A stretch of DNA of 32,534 nucleotides from an uncultured Fibrobacterota bacterium (lineage in GTDB: Bacteria; Fibrobacterota; Fibrobacteria; UBA5070): NCBI GenBank assembly GCA_903825275.1, contig CAIKAA010000027.1:1-32534 (forward strand), written 5' to 3'. Of this stretch, positions 24,476 to 31,822 are shown in pieces. A program made the position numbers and the translations under genes. How positions within the stretch are numbered: the stretch's first letter is position 1; every line of letters begins with the position of its first letter. The notes beneath the pieces were generated by a model that was not told where the DNA came from, did not search any database, and worked only from the letters and a program-made list of their open reading frames with translations.

Positions 24476-25008
24476 GGAGCGTCCTTCCGCACCAGGCCCA
24501 GCGCCGCGATCAAAACCACCGTGAGCAGCACGGCGATGACCAGGAAGGGGACCAGAAATGGACCCATCAAAAGATCCCCCAAATGGGTCGTGCTGCTGGA
24601 CGAAATTTGTCCGACCCAAGACGAGGTGGGCGAGCGGGTGGCCAGCAATCCCAAGCCTTCCTTTTGGGAAATCGTCCACGACAGCTTGCCCAAGGAAACC
24701 AACGCGGCCAGCGAGGCAAGTCCGCCCAACAACTTGGCGCTCCACGAACTTTGGGACGATGTTCCTTGGATGTCGCGGGAAAACATCACGCCAAAAAGAA
24801 TCAGGATCAGGATGCCGCCCACATAGACGATCATTTGGATGACCGCGATGTATTCGGCTTGCAGGAAGAAATACAGCCCCGCGATCCCGGCAAGGCTTGC
24901 GCCCAACGAGAGCGCCGCGTACACGAGGTTGCGGGCAAAAGCCGCCCCGGCAGCTCCCACCAGCGTGATGGCCACCAAGGGCCAGAAGATCAAGGTCGCG
25001 ACATTCAA
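24472..25008 (-). CDS. nuoJ: NADH-quinone oxidoreductase subunit J
   Basis: Membrane subunit of complex I containing the conserved pi-bulge helix. The product has 178 residues with five hydrophobic segments and the signature EYIAVIQMIVYVGGILILILF. The start is a TTG at 25008 (TTG AAT GTC GCG), overlapping the nuoI stop as TTGA and preceded by GGAGG at 7 bases; the nearby ATG at 25004 is out of frame. A ~40-residue polar Ser/Thr-rich loop lies between the fourth and fifth segments (~100-145). Confidence 0.93.
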   Translation of the reverse strand: MNVATLIFWPLVAITLVGAAGAAFARNLVYAALSLGASLAGIAGLYFFLQAEYIAVIQMIVYVGGILILILFGVMFSRDIQGTSSQSSWSAKLLGGLASLAALVSLGKLSWTISQKEGLGLLATRSPTSSWVGQISSSSTTHLGDLLMGPFLVPFLVIAVLLTVVLIAALGLVRKDAP

Positions 25009-25754
25009 ACTTTGGCCTCCACCCGCACTTTGTCGGATTGCTGCGATGCCTGGGCGGCCATTTCGGTGGCCTGGGCGGCTTGTTCGCGGGCTTTCTTTTT
25101 GTCGGCGCGGAACTGGTCGACACGAGCCTTTTCTTGAGGGGTGAAAAATCCCATGCCGTAGCGGGCAAACAGAAATTGTCCCTTTTCGGAATCTTCGATT
25201 CGCGACAAAAACTCGCGATCGTCATCGGTCCAGGTGGTGGGATCACAGGCGGTCAATCGGTTCAATCGATCCACTTCGAGCATGTCGAGCTTGACCTTTG
25301 TCTGGTCGGCCCGCATCCGGAATAGGAACTTGCCGCCCCGCTGGTTCACCAGGTTGGCGGGTTCGAGCTCGAACCCCTTGGTCATCGTCAAGCAATCCGT
25401 CGGACAAACCTGGGTGCACAGCCCGCAGTAGATGCACTTGGACAAATCGATGTCGTAGCGGCTGATGCGAAACTTGGCGTTCTCGTTCAGCTCGCCTTCC
25501 ATGCTGATGCAGTCGATCGGGCAAGCCCGTTGGCAAGATTTGCAGAGCGTGCATTTGTCCACGTTGTTGAACAGGTGCCCGCGATACCCATCGGGGATCG
25601 GTGCCTTTTCTTTGGGGTAATCCACGGTCATGGCCGTGGCGTCGCCTTCCTTGTCGGTGGCGTTCTCCCACAGAAACCGTGCGGTGGTTCCCAATCCCGT
25701 GGTCGTGGATTCGACCCCATCGACAATTTCCTTCACCCACCCGAGGAAGCTCAT
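25005..25754 (-). CDS. nuoI: NADH-quinone oxidoreductase subunit I, with long C-terminal tail
   Basis: Peripheral-arm subunit holding two [4Fe-4S] clusters (N6a/N6b) that pass electrons to NuoB. The product has 249 residues starting MSFLGWVKEIVDG. Motifs are CTLCKSCQRACP and CIYCGLCTQVCP, each completed by the CP pair. Typical NuoI has 160-190 residues. Here ~60 extra residues follow the conserved region, ending in an Ala/Gln/Lys-rich, probably helical tail (KKKAREQAAQATEMAAQAS). The upstream open frame to 25889 is shadow: the ATG at 25754 has AAGGAG upstream and overlaps the nuoH stop as ATGA. Confidence 0.95.
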   Translation of the reverse strand: MSFLGWVKEIVDGVESTTTGLGTTARFLWENATDKEGDATAMTVDYPKEKAPIPDGYRGHLFNNVDKCTLCKSCQRACPIDCISMEGELNENAKFRISRYDIDLSKCIYCGLCTQVCPTDCLTMTKGFELEPANLVNQRGGKFLFRMRADQTKVKLDMLEVDRLNRLTACDPTTWTDDDREFLSRIEDSEKGQFLFARYGMGFFTPQEKARVDQFRADKKKAREQAAQATEMAAQASQQSDKVRVEAKV

Positions 25755-27178
25755 GCGACCTTCTCCTTGCCGATCAGGCGTTGTTCGACTTCCGGGGGCA
25801 TGGGGCGAGGTTCGCCGTAACGCTTGGCGAATTTGACCAGCACAAAGGCGGCGCCGCCCAAAACCAACCAAGACGTGGCCACGGCCCAAAGGTCCATGGG
25901 GACAACGGGAGCCGACAGGTAGCGCCCGTGGGCCACTTCACGGACCCCCAACCGCATCGACACCAGCCATTGGGTGAGGGCCAATCCGAACAACCCGACC
26001 AAAGCCAGCGGGACAAGTTTTGTCCAAGAGAGCTTCATCACCTGGTCGATGCGAAAGCGCGGCAGGGTCCACCGAATCCACATCATGAAACCGATGGATG
26101 CCAGGAATTTGGCGATCAGGATCAGGGTGTGCACCACCGCTTCGCCCACGGGCGGAAGCGACACGATCCACTGTTCCCCGAACGGCGATTGGTAACCGCC
26201 CAAGAACAAGGTGGCGAACAGGCCTCCCACCAAAATCATGTCGGTGTATTCGGCGATGAAGAACAGGCCCCAGCGCAACCCCGAAAATTCGGTGTGGAAC
26301 CCGCCCACCAGCTCGGATTCGCTTTCGGCCAGATCGAAGGGAGCCCGGTTGCACTCGGCCAGCGCCGCGATGTAGTAGACACCGGCGAGCAAGGCCATCA
26401 GCGGGGTTTGGAACAAGTTCCATCCAAAGAACGAAAACACTCCGGGATGGTACTGGGCGGCGATGATTGCCTGCAGGCTCATCGAGCCCGACCACATGCA
26501 CACCGCGGCAATGCAAAGGGTGATGGGGATTTCGTAGGAGACGATCATGGCCACCGACCGAATGCCCCCGAAATAGGACCACTTGTTGTTGGAACTCCAA
26601 CCGGCTTTGAGGATCGACACCGCGACAAGTCCTGTCACCGACCCAAGGTAGAGCGCCGCCACCGGCGGATCGCCCATATGAAACCATTGGCTGAAGGGGA
26701 ACACCGCGAAAGCCAAGAAGGCTCCCGTCAGGGCGAGGTAGGTGGAGCCGTAGAACAACAGCTTGTCGGCACCCGCAGGAATCATGTCTTCCTTCAAGAA
26801 CATCTTGACGCCGTCGGCCGCGATGGACCCCAATCCCCATTGGCGGATTTTGGCCAAAACCCACCCGATCACCGGCCAGGTCTCGATTTGGCGTACCAAG
26901 GCTTGGCGCTTCCAGCGAGGCTGCCAAAACAGGCATAGGTCGACCACCAGCTGGACCACGCCCACCGCACCCACCATGGGACCCTTGCGGCGCTGCATGG
27001 CGGCGGCGATCTTGCGCTCGAAATACTGGGCCACACCGGCGATGGGGAAGGCGATGCCCAACACCGGCCCGGCGCACACCAACAGCACCGCGACCAATTC
27101 GGCTGCCGTCGAAGGCACGCCGAATCCGGCAATCCAAGCAGAAATCGCGTCCGAAACAGGCCCGACAGAAAATGTCAC
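25751..27178 (-). CDS. nuoH: NADH-quinone oxidoreductase subunit H, with internal insertion
   Basis: Membrane subunit at the quinone site, linking the peripheral and membrane arms. The product has 475 residues versus about 325-350 in most bacteria. Conserved parts include YFERKIAAAMQRRKGP, ADGVKMFLKEDMIPAGADK, and ECNRAPFDLAESESELVGGFHTEFSG (acidic quinone-cavity loop). About 40 extra residues (~78-118, with many W, R and K) split the usually continuous stretch between the first amphipathic helix and ADGVK, and the usual GPNRVGP is altered to KGPMVGA. A further C-terminal extension adds one more hydrophobic segment. The start is GTG at 27178, overlapping the nuoD stop (GTGA), with GGAGG 8 bases upstream. 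Confidence 0.93.
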   Translation of the reverse strand: MTFSVGPVSDAISAWIAGFGVPSTAAELVAVLLVCAGPVLGIAFPIAGVAQYFERKIAAAMQRRKGPMVGAVGVVQLVVDLCLFWQPRWKRQALVRQIETWPVIGWVLAKIRQWGLGSIAADGVKMFLKEDMIPAGADKLLFYGSTYLALTGAFLAFAVFPFSQWFHMGDPPVAALYLGSVTGLVAVSILKAGWSSNNKWSYFGGIRSVAMIVSYEIPITLCIAAVCMWSGSMSLQAIIAAQYHPGVFSFFGWNLFQTPLMALLAGVYYIAALAECNRAPFDLAESESELVGGFHTEFSGLRWGLFFIAEYTDMILVGGLFATLFLGGYQSPFGEQWIVSLPPVGEAVVHTLILIAKFLASIGFMMWIRWTLPRFRIDQVMKLSWTKLVPLALVGLFGLALTQWLVSMRLGVREVAHGRYLSAPVVPMDLWAVATSWLVLGGAAFVLVKFAKRYGEPRPMPPEVEQRLIGKEKVA

Positions 27179-28359
27179 CGGTCGACCTCCGGAAGAACAA
27201 TGTCCAACGAACCAATCACCGCCACCAAGTCGGCGATCATCAATCCGGGAACCAATTTTTCAAAAATGGAAAGGGCCGTGAACGATCCGGTGCGGATCTT
27301 GACCCGGTAGGGAATTTTGGTGCCATCCGAAACCAAATGGTACCCCGTCTCGCCGCGCGGGTTCTCGCACCGGAAGTAGACTTCGCCGACCGGCGGCTTG
27401 CGCAAGGCTTTTTGGGCGGCCTTGGCCACGCACCAGCCGCCCACCGGATCTTCCGCCACGCCAGCTGTGGGGGGCATTTGGTCCAGCACTTGACGACAGA
27501 TCTTGATCGATTCGAGCACTTCCAACAGGCGCACCACAAAGCGGTCGTAGCAGTCGCCGATTTTCCCTTTGGAGCCCGCATAGGCGCGTCCCAGCGGAAC
27601 GTCGAATTGGAAGCGGTCGTAGATGCCGTAGGGCAGGTCGCGGCGCAGATCGAAGTCGACGCCCGAAGCCCGCAAATTGGGCCCCACCATTCCGTAGGAC
27701 ACCGCGTCTTGGGCGCTGATGGTCGCCGTTCCCGCCAAACGCCCCTTGAAGATGTTGTTGGTGGAAATCAGGCGATTGAAGTCCTTCATGGCCACTTCAA
27801 GCCCCGTCAGGAACTTGCGGATCTCGTCTTCGGCCCCAGGATACAGGTCGTGATTCACCCCACCCACGCACATGTAGTTGTAGGTCAGCCGGGCGCCGCA
27901 GGTCTTTTCGAAGATGTCGTTGATGTATTCGCGTTGCCCGATGGCGTGCAAGAAGGGCGTGAAGGCGCCCAGGTCCATCGTCATGGCCCCGACGCCCACC
28001 ATGTGGCTGGAGATGCGGTTCAGCTCGGCGAACAAGACGCGGATGTACTCGGCGCGTTCGGGAATCTGGAGCTTGGTTTCGGGGCTGGTGGCCAAGAGCT
28101 TTTCCACCGCGCACACCCAGGCGTGGTTGGAATTCATCGAGCACACGTAGTCCACTCGATCGGTGTAGGGCACGAATTGGAACCACTCCAAGTTCTCGCC
28201 GATCTTTTCGATGGAGCGGTGCAGGTAACCGACATCGGGCTTGCAGGCGGTGAGGACTTCGCCGTCGGTGGTCACCTCCAGACGCAGAACCCCGTGGGTG
28301 GCCGGATGGTGCGGCCCCATGCTCAACGTGATGTAGTCGCCATCCCGTTCGATGTTCAC
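27175..28359 (-). CDS. nuoD: NADH-quinone oxidoreductase subunit D (49-kDa type)
   Basis: Peripheral subunit related to the large subunit of NiFe hydrogenases; it lines the quinone pocket with NuoB and NuoH. The product has 394 residues starting (M)NIERDGDYITL. The quinone-binding loop SMGPHHPATHGVLRLE is intact, and the C-terminus GSLDIVLPEVDR is canonical. NuoC and NuoD are separate here (they are fused in E. coli). The start is GTG at 28359, overlapping the nuoC stop as GTGA; the longer frame upstream belongs to the nuoC region and is not used. Confidence 0.94.
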   Translation of the reverse strand: MNIERDGDYITLSMGPHHPATHGVLRLEVTTDGEVLTACKPDVGYLHRSIEKIGENLEWFQFVPYTDRVDYVCSMNSNHAWVCAVEKLLATSPETKLQIPERAEYIRVLFAELNRISSHMVGVGAMTMDLGAFTPFLHAIGQREYINDIFEKTCGARLTYNYMCVGGVNHDLYPGAEDEIRKFLTGLEVAMKDFNRLISTNNIFKGRLAGTATISAQDAVSYGMVGPNLRASGVDFDLRRDLPYGIYDRFQFDVPLGRAYAGSKGKIGDCYDRFVVRLLEVLESIKICRQVLDQMPPTAGVAEDPVGGWCVAKAAQKALRKPPVGEVYFRCENPRGETGYHLVSDGTKIPYRVKIRTGSFTALSIFEKLVPGLMIADLVAVIGSLDIVLPEVDR

Positions 28360-28937
28360 TGATAGGGCCCCGATTCGAACGTTTGTCCTTCGCGCTTCAA
28401 CTCGACTCCGCCATAGGTTTGGGGGTAGACGTAATCCTTGCGCAACGGATTCCCGATCCAATCTTCGGGCAACAAGATGCGTCGCAAGTTGGGATGGCCT
28501 GCAAAGGAAACCCCCAAGAGATCGAAAGCCTCCCTCTCAAAGAAGGAGGCCACGCCCCAAACCGACTCGACCGATGCGACAACGGGAAGCTCCCGAGACG
28601 TAGACGACTTCACTCGCAGCTCGTGGTTGTGGCGAAGCGAGTGGAGGTCGTACACACACACCAAGTCCGTACAAGGCGGGGAATCCTTTGTCGCAACGGG
28701 GTATTTCAGTAGGTCGACTCCGGTCAGGCAGGCCAGTGAATCGAAGGAGAGATCGGGATCGTTTTTCAGGAAGCGGGCCACCTCGAGCATCTCGGAGGGT
28801 TGCACCGCGATCCACCGCTCCCCGTTGGGCGATGAACCAGCTTTGGCCGATGGGAAGGATACCATAACCTTGGCGAGAATCGCATCAAAGGGTTGGGCCT
28901 TCCCACGGTTCAGGTTCCTAGACAGAACTGGACTCAT
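28356..28937 (-). CDS. nuoC: NADH-quinone oxidoreductase subunit C (30-kDa type)
   Basis: Peripheral complex I subunit that packs against NuoD. The product has 193 residues. Recognisable parts are DSLACLTGVDLLKYP, SVWGVASFFEREAFDLLGV (the W..A.W.ERE.YDL.GI signature) and GHPNLRRILLPEDW with PLRKDY. The first ~20 residues are variable, and the ATG at 28937 lacks a clear Shine-Dalgarno. It is the first nuo gene in the run; nuoA and nuoB, which normally precede it, are not upstream, where a divergent MATE gene begins instead. Confidence 0.93.
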   Translation of the reverse strand: MSPVLSRNLNRGKAQPFDAILAKVMVSFPSAKAGSSPNGERWIAVQPSEMLEVARFLKNDPDLSFDSLACLTGVDLLKYPVATKDSPPCTDLVCVYDLHSLRHNHELRVKSSTSRELPVVASVESVWGVASFFEREAFDLLGVSFAGHPNLRRILLPEDWIGNPLRKDYVYPQTYGGVELKREGQTFESGPYQ

Positions 28938-29004
28938 GGGTCTGGAAAGTTAGCTCAACGATCTCGGATTCGCTGGTGATTTGCTTACTTGGCGAAACAC
29001 ACCC
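28938..29004. promoter_or_regulatory. Divergent intergenic region between nuoC and the MATE gene
   Basis: This 67-base gap must hold the start signals for the large nuo-ddl-tsaB run on the minus strand and for the MATE gene on the plus strand. I see no convincing -35/-10 pair or Shine-Dalgarno for either. Promoter function is inferred from gene arrangement; the signals may extend into the coding ends. Confidence 0.35.
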
Positions 29005-30351
29005 ATGCTCAAACACATTCCAACCCTGCTCAAACTCGCCGGTCCGATGATACTCTCTTCTTCGGCCGTCATGATGATGCAAATCATCGACGCCCTGATT
29101 TTGTCCCACCACTCCCCTCAGGCGGTCGCGGCAATGGGTCCCTCGACCATGGCCGTCATTTTGTTCCAAGGAATCCTTTGGGGAACCTCGGGATATGCGG
29201 GGACTTTTGTCGCCCACCACCACGGGGCCCAAAATCCATCCGGCGTGCGCCGCTCCACTTGGCTCGGAATCCACACCGCCTGGATCTCGGGCGCTATTGC
29301 CTTGGTCCTAGCCTGGCCACTGGCGCAGTGTTTCCGTTTGGCGCGTCACGACCCTCAAGTCACCCAGGACGAAATGGCCTACTTCGCCATTTGCATGGCA
29401 GGTTCCTTTTTTCCGGTTCTGAGCGCGGCCTTGGCGGGCTGGCTGTCGGGGATCGGTCGCAGCGCCACCGTCACCGGAGTCACCTTCGCTTCGCTGGCCA
29501 TCAATGCCATCTTGGCCTGGGGGCTGATTTTGGGGCATGGGGGAATGCCTCGGATGGGAATCGCCGGCGCCGCCTTGGCAACCGTTTTGGCGCAGGCCGT
29601 CGCCGCGAGCCTCTATCTCGCCCTCTTCCACAAAGCCGGCGGATTCAAAGATCCCGTCGCCAAAGCCTTTGATTGGGTCGAGATGCGACACTTTTTGACC
29701 CTTGCTTTGCCCCTAGGCTTGCGAATTTCCGGGGAACTGATTGCTTGGACCTTCTTCCTCTTGTTTTTAGGACGCCTCGGGACAGCCGAGCTTGCCGCAT
29801 CCAGCATTGCCTTTCGCATCAATGGAACCGCATTCTTCCCGGCCTTGGGCCTTGGACAAGCCGCTGGCATCTTGGTGGGGCAAGCGCGGGGTGCAGGGCG
29901 GGACGACGAGGTTCCCGCCATTGGCTGGCAATCGCTCTTGGTTTGCGAAATCTGGATGTTGGCCATGGCCGTGGTGTTTGTTTTTGCCTCGGAGCCGTTG
30001 ATGTCCGCGTTTGCCGGATCCGGCCCCCAAGCGGTGGGCATCGTGGCTGCGGGGGTGATTGTTTTGAGATTCGTCGCCTTCTACTGCCTGTTTGACGCCG
30101 CCAATGTCATGATGGGGAGCGTGCTCGCTTCGGCGGGCGACACCCGCTGGATCGCCCGGGCGTTCTTCGCGTTCTCGGGTGTGTTTTTGGCTTCGGTCTG
30201 GATTGTGGACCAAGTCCGCCCCAGCTTGGAAGGGGAATGGACCTTGGCCACCCTCTTTGTGTTCACCACGGCCCTGACCTGGTCCTGGCGATTTCGAAAC
30301 GGGGCCTGGAAACGAATCGAAGTGTTGCGGGAATCAACCCCTTCCTGCTAG
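29005..30351 (+). CDS. MATE-family multidrug/toxic compound efflux transporter
   Basis: Inner-membrane exporter that swaps cationic drugs or metabolites for H+ or Na+. The product is 448 residues from the ATG at 29005 (MLKHIPTLLKLAGPMILSSS); an upstream in-frame TTG at 28981 would add eight residues with little support. About 12 hydrophobic segments form two related halves, beginning at LKLAGPMILSSSAVMMMQIIDAL and LALPLGLRISGELIAWTFF. FFPALGLGQAAGILVGQARGAG matches the second-half MATE motif. Substrate cannot be told. Divergent from nuo, and followed after 53 bases by the envelope-stress genes on the same strand. Confidence 0.9.
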   Translation: MLKHIPTLLKLAGPMILSSSAVMMMQIIDALILSHHSPQAVAAMGPSTMAVILFQGILWGTSGYAGTFVAHHHGAQNPSGVRRSTWLGIHTAWISGAIALVLAWPLAQCFRLARHDPQVTQDEMAYFAICMAGSFFPVLSAALAGWLSGIGRSATVTGVTFASLAINAILAWGLILGHGGMPRMGIAGAALATVLAQAVAASLYLALFHKAGGFKDPVAKAFDWVEMRHFLTLALPLGLRISGELIAWTFFLLFLGRLGTAELAASSIAFRINGTAFFPALGLGQAAGILVGQARGAGRDDEVPAIGWQSLLVCEIWMLAMAVVFVFASEPLMSAFAGSGPQAVGIVAAGVIVLRFVAFYCLFDAANVMMGSVLASAGDTRWIARAFFAFSGVFLASVWIVDQVRPSLEGEWTLATLFVFTTALTWSWRFRNGAWKRIEVLRESTPSC

Positions 30352-30404
30352 CGTCTTTTGGTTCAAGAGCTTAGGATGGAGCTCATCAAAGGAAGGATGA
30401 AACC

Positions 30405-30917
30405 ATGAAACGAACCACTCCATTGTGGATCTGTGCTGGGTTGGCGGCCGGCCTTTCGGTCGTCGCGTTTGGCGGCGGGGATCGCGACCAAAAAGGCCCC
30501 TCGCCCGAACAGCGCAAGGAATTCCAGCAGAAACGTGCGGAGTTTCTGGAAAAGCGCCTGGCCAAGCTTCCCGTCGAGGAACAAAAGCTTGCCCGAGCCC
30601 TGGAACCCTTGCGGGATTCCCTGATGGGCACCATCGGCGAATACCACCGAAAGGTGAAGGACGGCGCCGCGCCCCGGAGCCTGACGACGGATCGCGCCAC
30701 GATCGCTTCGCTGCAATCCCAGATCCAGAAGCTCCAAGCCGACAACCAGGAAGTCTGGCTCGACCTTTTGGCCGATCTTCCCGGTCCTGGCGGCCCTGGC
30801 GGCAAAGGTGGACCTCCACACGGTTGGATGGGTGGAAAAGACGGAAGGGCTGGTGGCCCGGAATGCCCCAAACACGAAGAGGATCACCTTCCTCCCCCTC
30901 CACCACCTCTGCAATAA
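30405..30917 (+). CDS. Small exported Spy/CpxP-like helical protein
   Basis: The 170-residue product has a signal peptide (1-22, ending VVAFG). A long charged helical region (~30-75, rich in K, E, Q and R) and a second helix (~95-125, TIASLQSQIQKLQADNQEVW) follow. The C-terminal 45 residues are Gly/Pro-rich with a Cys, several His and a polyproline end (PECPKHEEDH, then PPPPPP). Size, charge and helical pattern recall Spy/CpxP-type periplasmic chaperones or metal-stress proteins, but I see no clear LTxxQ motif, so this is a class guess. The ATG has AGGAAGGA 7 bases upstream. It lies 15 bases before an ECF sigma gene and may be a target or part of that regulon. Confidence 0.65.
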   Translation: MKRTTPLWICAGLAAGLSVVAFGGGDRDQKGPSPEQRKEFQQKRAEFLEKRLAKLPVEEQKLARALEPLRDSLMGTIGEYHRKVKDGAAPRSLTTDRATIASLQSQIQKLQADNQEVWLDLLADLPGPGGPGGKGGPPHGWMGGKDGRAGGPECPKHEEDHLPPPPPPLQ

Positions 30918-30932
30918 CTACTAGAACCCTCC

Positions 30933-31493
30933 ATGACCCCTTCCAACTGGATTCCATGGGTAGCGCGTGCTCGCGAGGGAGACATGCTCGCCTTCGAGCG
31001 GTTGTACCACGCCACGCGTCCCCGACTGCACCATGCCGTTGTGCATCTGGTTGGATCCAGCGAAGAAGCGCGGGAAATTGTTCAGAAAGCCTTTGTGAAA
31101 GCCTGGGAGCGTCTTTCCGATCTGCAGGAAGACGCGGCCTTCGCCGGATGGATTCGCCGGATCGCGGTGAATCTGGTTCGGGATTTCTGGCGCTCCCAAA
31201 AACCTCTCGATGAAATCGCCGAAGACGACGAAGAAGGTGCCCTGGAAGACAGCGCCCCCGATCCGTCAGAAATTGTCTTCGAGCGGATCGAGGCCCAACG
31301 CCTGCGAAGAGCCGTCTCCGAGCTGCCCTTGGCGTTTCGGGAAGTGGTGGTTCTTCATTACTTGGATGGTTCTCCTGTCGACGAGGTCGCGCGAACTCTG
31401 GAAATTCCGCGTGGCACCGTCCTTTCTCGCTTGTCCCGCGCTCGGGGCAGGCTTCGCCTTCAGCTCGCTCCCTACCGGGAGGTGGCCCGATGA
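30933..31493 (+). CDS. ECF-type RNA polymerase sigma factor
   Basis: The product is a 186-residue group 4 (ECF) sigma factor. Region 2 starts at WVARAREGDMLAFERLYHAT and includes SSEEAREIVQKAFVKAWERL and AGWIRRIAVNLVRDFWRS. Region 4 is LPLAFREVVVLHYLDGSPVDEVARTLEIPRGTVLSRLSRAR, a helix-turn-helix that recognises the -35 element. Between them is an acidic linker (EDDEEGALEDSAPDPSE). The gene after it overlaps by 4 bases (ATGA), the normal place for an anti-sigma factor. Autoregulation and control of the preceding Spy-like gene are likely but not shown; no matching promoter motif was identified by eye. The Shine-Dalgarno is weak. Confidence 0.93.
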   Translation: MTPSNWIPWVARAREGDMLAFERLYHATRPRLHHAVVHLVGSSEEAREIVQKAFVKAWERLSDLQEDAAFAGWIRRIAVNLVRDFWRSQKPLDEIAEDDEEGALEDSAPDPSEIVFERIEAQRLRRAVSELPLAFREVVVLHYLDGSPVDEVARTLEIPRGTVLSRLSRARGRLRLQLAPYREVAR

Positions 31494-31822
31494 AACGTTA
31501 TGAATCACCTTTGGAAAACGCCCTTTGCCAGCTCCCTCGGGATGAAGGAGTGGATGATTGGGAAGACCTCAAGTCGCGCCTTCGCCGACGCCGTCCTTAC
31601 TCGACGCGCTTTCGCAAGCATGTGGGGACCCTGAAATGGGCTCTGGCCTGCCTAGCCATTCTGATGATGGTCGGATTTTGGCAAGCCGTCCAAGGACGCC
31701 GGTCCGTGGTGGCTTCGCGCTCCTTGGAGCTGCGCACCTGGGTGGCAGCCCACGACCAGGCCGTGGATTCAGATCCCTACGCCGACCCGTGGTCCCAAAG
31801 TGTGGCCGAGGCATCGCGATGA
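31490..31822 (+). CDS. Single-pass membrane protein, putative anti-sigma factor
   Basis: The product has 110 residues: a cytoplasmic N-terminal part (~1-46) with an acidic then basic segment (VDDWEDLKSRLRRRRPYS), one transmembrane helix (~48-67, LKWALACLAILMMVGFW), and a short periplasmic tail. This topology and its ATGA overlap with the ECF sigma gene indicate an anti-sigma factor. It lacks the HxxxCxxC zinc motif, so it would be closer to RseA-type proteins in mechanism (inference). The tail is only ~43 residues, small for a regulated-proteolysis target, but could bind the RseB-like protein encoded next. Confidence 0.7.
   Translation: MKRYESPLENALCQLPRDEGVDDWEDLKSRLRRRRPYSTRFRKHVGTLKWALACLAILMMVGFWQAVQGRRSVVASRSLELRTWVAAHDQAVDSDPYADPWSQSVAEASR

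Noticed and set aside
25938-27215. 425-codon minus-strand frame overlapping nuoH
   Set aside because: It is an offset frame of nuoH with shadow-like composition; nuoH itself has clear complex I motifs.
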